Assembly: GCF_016406145.1 (NCBI RefSeq)
Contig: NZ_CP066306.1
Span: 372,001-436,000 of the forward strand
Direction of reading: 5' to 3'
Length of the DNA: 64,000 bases
From: Pseudomonas putida
Lineage (GTDB): Bacteria > Pseudomonadota > Gammaproteobacteria > Pseudomonadales > Pseudomonadaceae
The translations under genes were made by a program, and so were the position numbers. Within the stretch, counting starts at the first letter, position 1, and each line of letters opens with the position of its first letter. The notes under the pieces are model-generated. The model was not told where the DNA came from and ran no database searches. It saw only the letters and a program-made list of their open reading frames with translations. Shown here piece by piece: positions 34,091 through 49,136 of the stretch.

Positions 34091-35282
34091 ACCGATTTCG
34101 CTGAACTTCCAGGACGTAGAAGTGCGCCTTGTGTTGCAGGTGCTTGCCGATTATGCCGGGATCAATCTGGTCGCAAGCGACACGGTGCAGGGCAGTATTA
34201 CCTTGCGTCTGCAGGATGTTCCTTGGGATCAGGCTCTGGAACTGGTGTTGCGCAGCAAAGGGCTGGGCCGGCGGGAGGAGGGCAATGTGCTGTTGGTGGC
34301 GCCAGCGGTTGAGCTGGCCGAACAGGCTCTGGGAGCGCGCATGGGGTTGGAGCTGGAGGCCCAATCGCGGCCGTTGCGCCGCGAGTTGCTGCCGATACAC
34401 CACGCCGAGGCCTCGGAACTTGCCGAGTTGCTGCTGGCTACGTTGGCCGATGACGGCATTCTGACTGGCCGCGGTAGTTTGAGTGTGGATGTGCGCACCA
34501 ATACGCTGGTTGCGCACCAGCCTGAGGACCGGCTTGCCGAGTTGCGCCAGTTGGTTGCGCAACTGGATGTGCCGGTACGACAGGTAGAGATCGAGGCGCG
34601 CATCGTGGAGGCCAATGTCGATTACGAGAACAGCCTTGGGGTGCGCTGGGGCCCTCGCCTCTACAGCGAAGCCCCTGCTTTGGGCAAGGACGTGTTTGTT
34701 GATCTTGGCATGGAGCGGGCCGGCTCCAGCATCGGCTTTGGAGTGTTGCGTGGGGGCGTGCTGTTGGACCTTGAACTCAGCGCCATGGAGAAGACCGGCA
34801 ATGGTGAAATCATTTCCCAGCCCAAGGTGGTCACCGCTAACAACGAAACTGCCCGCATCCTCAAAGGTACCGAAGTCCCTTACCAGGAGACCACGAAGAG
34901 TGGCGCTACGTCGGTTACATTCCGCGAGGCGTCGCTGTCGTTGGAGGTCACTCCGCAGATCACGCCGGACGGCAAGGTGATCATGACGGTCAAGGTGACC
35001 AAGGACGAGCCTGATTTCGTCAATGCCTTGAACGATGTGCCGCCGATCCGCAAGAACGAGGTCAATGCCAAGGTACGGGTAGCTGACGGGGAAACCATCG
35101 TCATTGGCGGTGTGTATTCGACTACGCAAAACAATGTGGTGGACAAGGTGCCATTTTTCGGCGATCTGCCGTATGTTGGGCGGCTGTTTCGACGCGATGC
35201 ATTACAAGAGAAAAAATCCGAGCTGCTGGTCTTCCTGACTCCGCGTATCATGAATGACCAGGCGATTGCTGTGAGTCGTTGA
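34014..35282 (+). CDS. pilQ: Type IV pilus secretin PilQ (short form without AMIN domains)
   Basis: PilQ forms the outer-membrane pore for the pilus. The 422-residue protein has a signal peptide (to about residue 20), then goes straight into the STN/N0 domain ([20 protein letters not shown]), an N1 domain and the secretin barrel ([40 protein letters not shown]). It lacks the AMIN domains that extend P. aeruginosa PilQ to about 714 residues. AGGAGG lies just upstream of the ATG at 34014, supporting this start inside the end of the preceding gene (77-nt overlap). Confidence 0.92.
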   Translation: MNGLMKWLVAALLPMPLLAATPYRGEPISLNFQDVEVRLVLQVLADYAGINLVASDTVQGSITLRLQDVPWDQALELVLRSKGLGRREEGNVLLVAPAVELAEQALGARMGLELEAQSRPLRRELLPIHHAEASELAELLLATLADDGILTGRGSLSVDVRTNTLVAHQPEDRLAELRQLVAQLDVPVRQVEIEARIVEANVDYENSLGVRWGPRLYSEAPALGKDVFVDLGMERAGSSIGFGVLRGGVLLDLELSAMEKTGNGEIISQPKVVTANNETARILKGTEVPYQETTKSGATSVTFREASLSLEVTPQITPDGKVIMTVKVTKDEPDFVNALNDVPPIRKNEVNAKVRVADGETIVIGGVYSTTQNNVVDKVPFFGDLPYVGRLFRRDALQEKKSELLVFLTPRIMNDQAIAVSR

Positions 35283-35286
35283 TTCT

Positions 35287-35805
35287 GTGCGAAATTTGAT
35301 ACTTGTAGGGCCCATGGGCGCTGGAAAAAGCACCATCGGGCGCCTGTTGGCCAAAGAGCTGCGCCTGCTGTTCAAAGATTCCGACAAGGAAATCGAACTG
35401 AAAACAGGCGCCAACATCCCGTGGATCTTCGACAAAGAAGGCGAGCCGGGCTTCCGTGACCGTGAGCAGGCGATGATCGCCGAGCTCTGCGCGCTCGATG
35501 GCGTGGTCGTGGCGACCGGCGGCGGCGCGGTGATGCGCGAGGCCAACCGCCAGGCCCTGCACCATGGTGGCCGGGTGATCTACCTGCATGCCTCAGTGGA
35601 ACAGCAGGTCGGGCGTACTGCGCGCGATCGCAATCGCCCGTTGCTGCGTACTGCCAATCCGGAAGCGACTTTGCGTAGCCTTCTTGAAGCACGCGACCCG
35701 CTCTACCGTGAGATCGCCGACATCGTGGTTGAAACCGACGAACGGCCCCCGCGCATGGTCGTACTGGATATTCTCGAGCGCTTGCAGCAGTTGCCGCCCC
35801 GGTAG
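35287..35805 (+). CDS. aroK: Shikimate kinase AroK
   Basis: AroK phosphorylates shikimate with ATP in the common aromatic pathway. The 172-residue protein starts at a GTG ([15 protein letters not shown] follows) with the P-loop at residues 9-16, the DSDKEIE substrate/metal motif, the GGGAV loop and the RDRNRPLL lid. It lies 4 nt after pilQ, so the aro genes are probably transcribed with the pil genes as in many gammaproteobacteria. Confidence 0.97.
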   Translation: MRNLILVGPMGAGKSTIGRLLAKELRLLFKDSDKEIELKTGANIPWIFDKEGEPGFRDREQAMIAELCALDGVVVATGGGAVMREANRQALHHGGRVIYLHASVEQQVGRTARDRNRPLLRTANPEATLRSLLEARDPLYREIADIVVETDERPPRMVVLDILERLQQLPPR

Positions 35806-35899
35806 GCCGGGACTATTCTCGGCCAGCGCCGAGGCGAGGTTCAACGTTACCGCGTGGGTCGCTCAGCCGACGCCGCGCCCAAGTACATTGTGGGGATAC

Positions 35900-36997
35900 A
35901 TGCAGACACTTAAGGTCGACCTGGGCGAGCGCAGCTACCCGATCTACATTGGCGAAGGCCTGCTTGACCAGCCAGAACTGCTGGCGCCGCATATTGCCGG
36001 CCGGCAGATTGCCATCGTTTCCAACGAGACCGTCGCGCCCCTGTATCTCGAACGCCTGAGCAAGGCGCTGGGTGCCTATTCGGTGCTGCCAGTGATCCTC
36101 CCGGATGGCGAAGCCCACAAAAACTGGGAAACCCTGCAGTTGATCTTCGACGGCCTCCTCACGGCCCGGCACGACCGCCGCACCACGGTGGTGGCCCTCG
36201 GTGGTGGCGTTATCGGCGACATGGCCGGCTTCGCTGCGGCGTGCTATCAGCGCGGCGTCGATTTCATCCAGGTACCGACCACCCTGCTTTCCCAGGTGGA
36301 CTCCTCTGTCGGCGGCAAAACCGGCATCAACCATCCGCTAGGCAAGAACATGGTGGGTGCGTTCTACCAGCCCAACGCCGTGCTGATCGACACCACCACC
36401 CTCAATACCCTGCCCGAGCGCGAGCTGTCGGCGGGCCTGGCCGAAGTGATCAAGTACGGGCTGATCTGCGACAAGCCCTTCCTTGGTTGGCTCGAGGACA
36501 ATATCAAGGCTTTGCGCGCCCTCGAGCCAGCGGCGCTGACCGAAGCGATCCAGCGCTCATGTGCAGCCAAGGCCGCGGTGGTCGGGGCTGATGAACGTGA
36601 GTCTGGTGTGCGCGCAACGCTCAACTTGGGGCATACCTTCGGGCATGCCATCGAAACGCATATGGGCTACGGTGTCTGGTTGCACGGCGAAGCCGTGGCA
36701 GCGGGTACGGTGATGGCCCTGGAGATGTCGATGCGTCTGGGCTGGATCGATCAGTCCGAGCGCGATCGCGCAATCCGCCTGCTGCAGGATGCAGGTTTGC
36801 CGGTGGTGCCACCACAGGAAATGACCCCGGCGCATTTCATGGAGCATATGGCGGTCGACAAGAAGGTGATTGATGGGCGTTTGCGTCTGGTGCTCCTGCG
36901 CCAGATGGGCGAAGCCGTGGTTACCGACGACTATCCGAAAGAGATTCTTCAGGCCACGCTGTCGGCGGATTACCGCGCGATCGTGGCCCAGCTTTGA
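35900..36997 (+). CDS. aroB: 3-Dehydroquinate synthase AroB
   Basis: AroB converts DAHP to 3-dehydroquinate, the second step of the shikimate pathway, using NAD and a divalent metal. The 365-residue product has [37 protein letters not shown], the metal-ligand region LAEVIKYG and [12 protein letters not shown]. The ATG at 35900 follows GGGGA at good spacing; upstream in-frame starts would only add an unrelated extension overlapping aroK. It is followed 15 nt later by the DamX-like gene. Confidence 0.97.
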   Translation: MQTLKVDLGERSYPIYIGEGLLDQPELLAPHIAGRQIAIVSNETVAPLYLERLSKALGAYSVLPVILPDGEAHKNWETLQLIFDGLLTARHDRRTTVVALGGGVIGDMAGFAAACYQRGVDFIQVPTTLLSQVDSSVGGKTGINHPLGKNMVGAFYQPNAVLIDTTTLNTLPERELSAGLAEVIKYGLICDKPFLGWLEDNIKALRALEPAALTEAIQRSCAAKAAVVGADERESGVRATLNLGHTFGHAIETHMGYGVWLHGEAVAAGTVMALEMSMRLGWIDQSERDRAIRLLQDAGLPVVPPQEMTPAHFMEHMAVDKKVIDGRLRLVLLRQMGEAVVTDDYPKEILQATLSADYRAIVAQL

Positions 36998-37012
36998 GGT
37001 TGTGACAGCGCA

Positions 37013-38593
37013 ATGACCAGTTTGCATGCCGATGAGGCGTTTCTCGACCATTACCAGTTGAGCCACGATCCGTTCGCGCCGCGTGTGCCCGGCTTCAAGT
37101 TTTTCCCTGCCCAGCGCAAGCCTGTGCTCGGCCAACTGCACCACCTGGCCCGTTACAGCCAGCTGATGCTGGTGGTTACAGGCCCGGTCGGCAGTGGTAA
37201 AACCTTGTTGCGCCAGGCCTTGGTGGCCAGTACCAACAAGCAGTCGGTACAGAGCGTAGTGGTATCGGCGCGCGGCGCCAGCGACGCCGCCAGCGTGCTG
37301 GGCCAGGTGGCCCAGGCGCTGGACGTGGCCCCGGCGGAAGTTCAGGCGATCCTCTCCAAGGTGGTACAGCTTGCCCTCACCGGGCAGGAAGTCTATTTAC
37401 TGGTGGACGATGCGGAACAACTCGACGAGTCGGCACTCCAAGCGTTGCTGGAGCTGGCGGCAGGTGTCCCGGAGGGGCGCCCGCACGTGTTCCTGTTCGG
37501 CGAAGCGTCGCTGATCGCCGGGTTGGATGAGATCCATGTCGAGGAAGAACGTTTCCACGTCATCGAACTCGCCCCCTACAGCGAGGAAGAGACCCGCGAG
37601 TACCTGGAGCAGCGCCTGGAAGGTGCAGGCCGGGGCATCGAGGTGTTCACCCATGAGCAGATCGTCGATATTCATGAACACTCCGACGGTTGGCCTGGCA
37701 ACATCAACCAGGTCGCCCGCGATACCTTGATCGAAGCCATGATCGCCAGCCGTAGTACGGCGAAGCGACCAACCATGGGGTTCAAAATGCCTAAGAAACA
37801 CGTGCTCGCGCTGTCCGCTGTCGTTGTGGTGGCCGTTGCTGCCGCGGTTCTCATGCCCAAGAAAAGCGACAAGGCGGCTACGGATGCGCCCGCGGCCCAA
37901 GCCCAATTGCCGCTGGGGGAAGCAAAGCCCACTGACCCGGCCATCGAATTCTCAGGCTCGTCGCAGCCGATGCCACTGCCCTTGGTTGGCCAGTCGCAGC
38001 CGGTGATGCGCGAGCCGCTGGCGCAGGCCGCCGGCATGGGGGATGGTGAAGAAGGTGGCCCGGCGGACAGCACTGCGCTGCAGCCAGGCAATCCGCCAAC
38101 GGTAACGACCATTGCCCCGCCGCAGGGTGAGGCTGCAGGCCCCGCACCCACCATGGCCCAGGCCACCACCAGCGCGCCGCCGGCTCAGCCGGTTGCGCCT
38201 GCGCAGAAGCCGGTAGCAACCCAGCCGGCCAAGCCGGTTGCACCTGCCAAGCCCGCTCCGGCACCGACCCAGGTTGCCACTGCCAAACCTGCTGGCGGCA
38301 GCGGTAACAGCGGCTGGTACTCCGGACAGAAACCAGGCAATTATGTAGTGCAGATCCTTGGTACGAGCTCCGAAGCGTCGGCGCAGGCCTTCGTCAAGGC
38401 GCAGGGTGGCGACTATCGCTACTTCAAGAAAAACCTGCAAGGCAAGCCGCTCTACGTGGTCACCTACGGCAGCTTCGCCAACCGCGATGCAGCGGTTGCG
38501 GCAATCAAGAACTTGCCAGCGAAGGTTCAGGCTGGTAAACCTTGGCCACGTACTGTCGCCAGCGTCCAACAAGAGCTGGCTACGGCCCGCTGA
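37013..38593 (+). CDS. DamX-like AAA ATPase with SPOR domain
   Basis: The 526-residue protein joins an N-terminal ExeA-type AAA domain (residues about 1-255, Walker A GPVGSGKTLL near 61, Walker B YLLVDDAEQ near 126) to a membrane helix (about 263-282), a Pro/Ala-rich linker and a C-terminal SPOR domain (about 440-520, NYVVQILGTSSEASAQAF). SPOR domains target the septum, and the aroK-aroB-damX order is the one that names DamX in enterics, so a role in division is likely. The ATPase substrate is unknown. Confidence 0.88.
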   Translation: MTSLHADEAFLDHYQLSHDPFAPRVPGFKFFPAQRKPVLGQLHHLARYSQLMLVVTGPVGSGKTLLRQALVASTNKQSVQSVVVSARGASDAASVLGQVAQALDVAPAEVQAILSKVVQLALTGQEVYLLVDDAEQLDESALQALLELAAGVPEGRPHVFLFGEASLIAGLDEIHVEEERFHVIELAPYSEEETREYLEQRLEGAGRGIEVFTHEQIVDIHEHSDGWPGNINQVARDTLIEAMIASRSTAKRPTMGFKMPKKHVLALSAVVVVAVAAAVLMPKKSDKAATDAPAAQAQLPLGEAKPTDPAIEFSGSSQPMPLPLVGQSQPVMREPLAQAAGMGDGEEGGPADSTALQPGNPPTVTTIAPPQGEAAGPAPTMAQATTSAPPAQPVAPAQKPVATQPAKPVAPAKPAPAPTQVATAKPAGGSGNSGWYSGQKPGNYVVQILGTSSEASAQAFVKAQGGDYRYFKKNLQGKPLYVVTYGSFANRDAAVAAIKNLPAKVQAGKPWPRTVASVQQELATAR

Positions 38594-38653
38594 TACCTTC
38601 CGGGCGGCACCACCCCGCCGCCCAGTTGCTGAGCGATAACTGACTTTCGTCTA

Positions 38654-38683
38654 GCCTGCTGCGCCCGAGCGCGGCAGGCTTTT
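38654..38683 (+). terminator. Terminator after the aro-damX unit
   Basis: AGCCTGCTGCGC pairs with GCGCGGCAGGCT (one mismatch) around a CCGA loop and is followed by TTTT. Confidence 0.85.
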
Positions 38684-38966
38684 CTGTCCCAGGCTGCCGG
38701 CCACAAGCCAACCTTGCAGTCATGGCTGAAACGCTTCAGACTCGAGCCAAGCCGCTATCACGGCGCATGGCGCAAAAACATTCAAAATCGCGACATAAAT
38801 TTTCAATGGTGAGACATGAAAATTTGTGGGCATCGCTGTCGCTGTGCAACAATGGTTTTCCATGGCCACCGCAAAAAAGCTGGCATTTGATCGGCGTGGA
38901 TGGTAAGTGGTTGTTAAAAAAGAGATTTGCCTCCGGTTGAGAGGTGAACCTGGTGAGAAAGTGTCT
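38684..38966 (+). promoter_or_regulatory. gltB upstream region with AT-rich operator-like palindrome
   Basis: This 283-bp region has no gene. AAATTTTCA (38797-38805) and its exact inverse TGAAAATTT (38817-38825) flank an 11-bp spacer, centred about 155 bp upstream of the gltB ATG. The form suits a dimeric regulator; the regulator is unknown. No convincing sigma-70 promoter could be placed. A short open frame starting at 38907 reads into gltB but lacks family similarity. Confidence 0.55.
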
Positions 38967-43410
<4,444 letters not shown>

Positions 43411-43412
<2 letters not shown>

Positions 43413-43516
43413 AAACAGCTGCAAGTGGCAAGCCTCAAGCTGCAAGTAAGAGCAGCTCGAGGTTTGCCCGGCTTAAGTGATCGTCTTGCGGCTTGCAGCT
43501 TGTAGCTTGCAGCTGC
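43411..43516. repeat. AGCTGCA/AGCTTGC repeat tract (gltB-gltD junction)
   Basis: AACAGCTGCAAG at 43414 and CTTGCAGCTGCTGTT at 43507 form imperfect inverted ends around further CAAGCTGCAAG and GCTTGCAGCTTGTAGC units. The tract fills nearly all of the 123-bp gltB-gltD gap and belongs to the family at 21131, 26122 and 59097. Confidence 0.75.
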
Positions 43517-43532
43517 TGTTAAGAGGTTTTGA

Positions 43533-44954
<1,422 letters not shown>

Positions 44955-44961
44955 TGGCTCC

Positions 44962-44993
44962 GATGGGGCCGGACAGCGGCCCCATCATTTTTT
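44962..44993 (+). terminator. Rho-independent terminator of gltBD
   Basis: GATGGGGCCG (44962-44971) pairs with CGGCCCCATC (44977-44986) and is followed by ATTTTTT. Confidence 0.93.
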
Positions 44994-45105
44994 GTATACA
45001 AAATTGCTTGATCCACGGCACCCAATAGACAAAACGCATGGTCTCAACCGTGCCTTTTGCGCTGGCGTCTGAGAAAATGCCCGCACTTTTTTGCCGGATG
45101 CCGAC

Positions 45106-46170
45106 ATGACTGCCCTGAAGAACGATCGTTTCCTGCGTGCACTGCTCAAGCAACCCGTAGACGTCACCCCTGTATGGATGATGCGCCAGGCCGGCCGCTA
45201 CCTGCCGGAATACCGCGCCAGCCGCGCCAAGGCCGGTGACTTCATGAGCCTGTGCATGAACCCGCAGTTCGCCTGTGAGGTCACCCTGCAGCCGCTGGAG
45301 CGCTACCCGCTTGACGCAGCGATCCTGTTCTCGGACATCCTCACCATTCCTGATGCCATGGGCCTGGGCCTGTACTTCGAGACAGGCGAAGGTCCGCGTT
45401 TCAAGAAGGTCATCAGCACCCCGGCCGACATCGAAGCCCTGCTAATCCCTGATCCGCAAAAAGACCTCGGCTACGTGATGGATGCCGTCAGTACCATTCG
45501 GCGCGAGCTGAACGGCCGTGTGCCGCTGATCGGTTTCTCCGGCAGCCCGTGGACCTTGGCCACCTACATGGTCGAAGGCGGTTCGTCCAAAGACTTCCGC
45601 AAGACCAAGGCGATGGCCTACGACAACCCGCAAGCCCTGCACTTGTTGCTGGACAAGCTGGCACAGTCGGTCACCAGCTACCTCAACGGGCAGATCCTGG
45701 CTGGCGCCCAGGCCGTGCAGATCTTCGATACCTGGGGCGGCAACCTGTCGGCGGCGGCGTATCAGGAGTTCTCCCTGGCCTACATGCGCAAGATCGTCAG
45801 CGGCCTGATCCGTGAGCACGATGGGCGCAAGGTGCCGGTAATCCTGTTCACCAAGAACGGCGGCCTGTGGCTGGAGAGCATCGCCGAAGCCGGCGCTGAT
45901 GCCCTGGGCCTGGACTGGACCTGCGAGATCGGCGACGCCCGCCGCCGCGTTGGCGACAAGGTTGCCCTGCAAGGCAACATGGACCCGACCGTGCTGTACG
46001 CCAAGCCCGAGGCCATTCGCAACGAAGTGGCACGTATCCTGGCGAGCTATGGCAAAGGTACCGGCCATGTGTTCAACCTCGGTCACGGCATTACGCCGGA
46101 GGTCGACCCGGAGCATGCGGGTGTGTTCATCAACGCCGTGCATGAGCTGTCGGCGCAGTATCACCAGTGA
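45106..46170 (+). CDS. hemE: Uroporphyrinogen decarboxylase HemE
   Basis: HemE removes four carboxyl groups from uroporphyrinogen III to give coproporphyrinogen III in heme synthesis. The 354-residue TIM-barrel protein has the [16 protein letters not shown] signature near residue 21, the catalytic Asp in [25 protein letters not shown] and the [12 protein letters not shown]-terminal motif. The ATG at 45106 gives the normal length. It is an isolated unit between two terminators. Confidence 0.98.
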   Translation: MTALKNDRFLRALLKQPVDVTPVWMMRQAGRYLPEYRASRAKAGDFMSLCMNPQFACEVTLQPLERYPLDAAILFSDILTIPDAMGLGLYFETGEGPRFKKVISTPADIEALLIPDPQKDLGYVMDAVSTIRRELNGRVPLIGFSGSPWTLATYMVEGGSSKDFRKTKAMAYDNPQALHLLLDKLAQSVTSYLNGQILAGAQAVQIFDTWGGNLSAAAYQEFSLAYMRKIVSGLIREHDGRKVPVILFTKNGGLWLESIAEAGADALGLDWTCEIGDARRRVGDKVALQGNMDPTVLYAKPEAIRNEVARILASYGKGTGHVFNLGHGITPEVDPEHAGVFINAVHELSAQYHQ

Positions 46171-46240
46171 TCTGAATGCTAGTCAGGCAAGCGATTGGGG
46201 CCGCAAAGCGGCCCTGATAGCGCTAACTGACCGGCACTAG

Positions 46241-46260
46241 CCTGCGGGCAGGTTTTTGTT
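46241..46260 (+). terminator. Probable terminator after hemE
   Basis: CCTGCGGGCAGG forms a 5-bp stem followed by TTTTTGTT. A second hairpin (GGGCCGC/GCGGCCC, 46198-46214) lies between it and the hemE stop. Confidence 0.6.
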
Positions 46261-46329
46261 GCATTAAGTTTTAATTCAGCGATCGTCGCTAATCTGGTCC
46301 CATCGAAACCGAAACAGGACCCGATCCTC

Positions 46330-46677
46330 ATGAAAACTCGTTACCTTGCCCTGATCCTCGCCCCCTTGTTCAGCACCGCTGCATTGGCCGCCGGCTACAC
46401 CGGCCCGGGCGCCCAGTCGGTGACTACCGTTGCCGCTGCCAGTGACGCAGCCGATGACACCCCCGTGGTGCTGCAGGGCTATGTCACCAAGAAGATCGAC
46501 AACGACGACAAGTACGAATTCAAGGACAGCACCGGCACCATCACCGTTGAGATCGACGATGAAGACCTGCCGCCGACGCCGTTCAACGACAAGACCAAGG
46601 TCAAGCTGACCGGTGAGGTGGAAAAGCACCTGATGAGCCGTGAAGTGGATGTGGACATTGTCGAGATCCTGAACTGA
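46330..46677 (+). CDS. YgiW/YdeI family stress-tolerance OB-fold protein
   Basis: The 115-residue protein has a signal peptide (to about residue 20, ALAAG) and one bacterial OB-fold domain (VVLQGYVTKKI, YEFKDSTGTITVEIDDE, VKLTGEVEKHL, VDVDIVEI). Relatives such as YgiW and YdeI are periplasmic proteins linked to stress and antimicrobial-peptide tolerance, with no known enzyme activity. A TTAAGTTTTAAT sequence about 65 nt upstream resembles two-component response-regulator sites but is not a clear match. A pair of REP elements follows the stop. Confidence 0.85.
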   Translation: MKTRYLALILAPLFSTAALAAGYTGPGAQSVTTVAAASDAADDTPVVLQGYVTKKIDNDDKYEFKDSTGTITVEIDDEDLPPTPFNDKTKVKLTGEVEKHLMSREVDVDIVEILN

Positions 46678-46687
46678 TCTGAAGCCC

Positions 46688-46772
46688 CAATCGCCGGCAA
46701 GCCGGCTCCCACAGGTATCCCACTGCCCTTGATTACAGTGGTTTACCTGTGGGAGCCGGCTTGCCGGTGATT
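46688..46772. repeat. Inverted REP pair between convergent genes
   Basis: A unit containing GCCGGCAAGCCGGCTCCCAC (46692-46711 region) and its inverse (TGTGGGAGCCGGCTTGCCGG, 46748-46767) face each other across about 28 nt. These match the REP class common in P. putida-type genomes and lie downstream of two convergent genes. Confidence 0.9.
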
Positions 46773-46793
46773 CGGCTGCAGAGCAGCCCTGTT

Positions 46794-48038
46794 TCAGGCA
46801 GCCTTGGGCGCCAGCTTGCTAAGGTGCAACGCCACCAGCAACGCTACCGCCAGGAGGCTGCCGATGAACAGCCCGATGCCACTCCAGCCCCATTGGTGCC
46901 AGAATACCCCGCCTGCCGTCCCGGCCACACTCGATCCCGCGTAATAGCAGAACAGGTACAGCGAAGAAGCCTGCCCCTTGGCCTTCAGCGCTCGGCGGCC
47001 GATCCAGCTGCTGGCCACCGAGTGCGCTCCGAAGAAGCCGAAAGTAAAGATCAGCATCCCAACGATAATCATCACCAGTGGGCTGGCCAATGTCATCAAC
47101 AGCCCGGCCGCCATGACCAGAATGCTCGCCCAGAACACCCGCCGGCGCCCAAGTTTATCTGCCAGCGCACCCACTTGCGCCGAGCTGTAGATACCCGACA
47201 GATAGACCACCGAGAGCAGACCGACCAGCGCCTGGTTCATGTGATAGGGCTCGGCCAGCAAGCGATAGCCGATGTAGTTGAACAGGGTGACGAACGCGCC
47301 CATCAGCAGGAAGGCTTCGAGGAACAGCCAAGGCAGGCCCGCGTCCTTGAAGTGTATGACGAAGCCGTCCAGCAGGCTGCGCGGTTTGAGCGTCTGCGCC
47401 CTGAAATTTCGCGATTCGGGTAGCACCTTCCAGAACACCAGCGCGGCGATCAGGGCCAGGCCGCCGATGGTCAGCATTGCCGTGTGCCAGCTGACGAAGT
47501 CGATCAGAACACCGGTGATCAGGCGGCCGCTCATGCCGCCGATGGCATTGCCACCGATATACAAGCCCATGGCCAGGCCAATGTGCTGCGGGTGGATTTC
47601 TTCACTCAGGTAGGTCATCGCCACAGCCGCCAGGCCGCTCAGCGACAGACCCACCAACGCCCGCGTGGCGAGTACGCCTTCCCACGTCGGCATCACCGCG
47701 CTGACGATGGTCGATAACGCTGCGCAGAGCAGCGCAAAAACCATCACCGGCTTGCGCCCGATGCGGTCGGAAATCGGCCCGGTGATCAGCAGGCCGAACG
47801 CCAGCATGCCGGTCGACACCGACAGTACCAGGCTGCTCTGCGCGGCATTGATCGAAAACTCCTGCGACAGCAGCGGCATCATCGGCTGCACGCAATACAG
47901 CAGGGCGAAGGTCGCGAAGCCGCCGCTGAAAAGGGCCAATACGGTCTTCATGAAGGCAGGGGTGCCTTTCTCGATCCAGATATCGTTCAGCGGGGCAGGC
48001 TCGGGGTCGGCAGGAAGGGGGGCTACAGCAGTTTTCAC
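46794..48038 (-). CDS. MFS transporter, AraJ/YdeA-like exporter family
   Basis: The 414-residue protein has 12 predicted membrane segments. Its motif A copy reads GPISDRIGRKP in loop 2-3 and a second, GALADKLGRRR, appears in loop 8-9, typical of drug:H+ antiporter family 1 exporters. The substrate cannot be told. I prefer the GTG at 48038 because AGAGGT lies 7 nt upstream; the ATG at 48071 has no ribosome-binding site. It is divergent from a LysR-type regulator that probably controls it. Confidence 0.85.
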   Translation of the reverse strand: MKTAVAPLPADPEPAPLNDIWIEKGTPAFMKTVLALFSGGFATFALLYCVQPMMPLLSQEFSINAAQSSLVLSVSTGMLAFGLLITGPISDRIGRKPVMVFALLCAALSTIVSAVMPTWEGVLATRALVGLSLSGLAAVAMTYLSEEIHPQHIGLAMGLYIGGNAIGGMSGRLITGVLIDFVSWHTAMLTIGGLALIAALVFWKVLPESRNFRAQTLKPRSLLDGFVIHFKDAGLPWLFLEAFLLMGAFVTLFNYIGYRLLAEPYHMNQALVGLLSVVYLSGIYSSAQVGALADKLGRRRVFWASILVMAAGLLMTLASPLVMIIVGMLIFTFGFFGAHSVASSWIGRRALKAKGQASSLYLFCYYAGSSVAGTAGGVFWHQWGWSGIGLFIGSLLAVALLVALHLSKLAPKAA

Positions 48039-48093
48039 GGGCGGGTACCTCTGGCGCAATGGAAAAAGCATATAGCTGGCTAATGATTAGATC

Positions 48094-48135
48094 CAATATA
48101 TTGTTCGACCTATTTAAGATGTTTTACGACCTATT
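48094..48135. promoter_or_regulatory. Likely LysR operator between MFS exporter and regulator
   Basis: CAATATATTG (48094-48103) is a 10-bp palindrome, and CGACCTATT occurs twice (48106-48114 and 48127-48135), 21 bp apart or two helical turns. The 108-bp divergent spacer is AT-rich, as expected for LysR regulator sites. Confidence 0.5.
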
Positions 48136-48146
48136 AGGGAGGCTTC

Positions 48147-49046
48147 ATGGAACTGCGCCACCTGCGTTACTTCATTGCGGTTGCCGAAGAGCTGCACTTC
48201 GGGCGTGCGGCCCTGCAGTTGGGTATCTCTCAGCCACCCCTGAGTCAACAGATCCAGGCCCTTGAACAGGAACTGGGCGCGCGCCTGTTCGAGCGTACCA
48301 ATCGTCGGGTCGAGCTGAGTGAGGCCGGGCGGCTGTTCCTCGAGGAAGCCCGCCAGGTACTCGCGCAGGTGGAGAAGGCGGCCGATGTTGCGCGCCGTGC
48401 GCAATTGGGTGAGCTGGGCGAAATGAAGATCGGCTTTACGTCGTCGGCGCCGTTTACCTCGAAGATTCCCAAGGCGATTCATGCCTTCCGCCAGCGCTTC
48501 CCGGCGGTGCACTTGAACCTCAAGGAAATGAGCAGCCGCGATGTCGCCGAAGGGGTGTTCGACGAGTCCATCGAGGTCGGGCTGATGCGCCCCATGCCCT
48601 TGCCGGAAGGGCTGGTGGCCACCGAACTGTTTCGCGAACCGCTGGTGGCGGTGATCAATGCCTCACATGCGCTGGCCGAGGGCACCGAGCACGGCGTACA
48701 CATGGCCGCGCTGGCCCATGAACCGTTCGTGTTCTTTCCGCGCAGTTACGGCAGTGGGTTACACGCCCAGTTGCTGAGCCTGGCGCGGCAGGCAGGGTTC
48801 AATCCGCATTTCGCCCAGGAAGCAGGGGAGGCCATGACCATCATTGGGCTGGTGTCGGCGGGGCTTGGGGTGTCGATTCTGCCCGCTTCCTTTCAGCGCA
48901 TGCGCATCGAGGGCGTGGTGTACCGAACGCTTCTGGATGAAGGCGCCACCTCTGCTGTATGGCTGGTCCAGCGTCAACATGGCGGGTCGGCAATGGCCAA
49001 GGCCTTTGCCGAATTGCTGACGGGCGTAACCGCAGGGGTCAATTGA
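48147..49046 (+). CDS. LysR-family transcriptional regulator
   Basis: The 299-residue protein has the LysR winged helix-turn-helix at residues 1-60 (LRYFIAVAEELHFGRAA, ISQPPLSQQIQALE) and a periplasmic-binding-like effector domain (about 90-295, beginning MKIGFTSSAPF). The N-terminal sequence belongs to the BenM/CatM/AlsR-like branch. GGGAGG lies 5 nt before the ATG. Its divergent neighbour, an MFS exporter, is the likely target; the inducer is unknown. Confidence 0.92.
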   Translation: MELRHLRYFIAVAEELHFGRAALQLGISQPPLSQQIQALEQELGARLFERTNRRVELSEAGRLFLEEARQVLAQVEKAADVARRAQLGELGEMKIGFTSSAPFTSKIPKAIHAFRQRFPAVHLNLKEMSSRDVAEGVFDESIEVGLMRPMPLPEGLVATELFREPLVAVINASHALAEGTEHGVHMAALAHEPFVFFPRSYGSGLHAQLLSLARQAGFNPHFAQEAGEAMTIIGLVSAGLGVSILPASFQRMRIEGVVYRTLLDEGATSAVWLVQRQHGGSAMAKAFAELLTGVTAGVN

Positions 49047-49136
49047 GCCCTTGCCATCGGCGTGGGGCAATTGGCGCTGGCCAATGCCGCTGCTCCGCCA
49101 CATACTCGGGCATTCGTTGATACACGGAGGTCTCTC

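Noticed and set aside
38907..38966. An upstream in-frame start that would lengthen GltB by 20 residues
   Set aside because: The added sequence ([13 protein letters not shown]...) has no family match and would move the catalytic Cys further from the N-terminus than the short propeptide expected.
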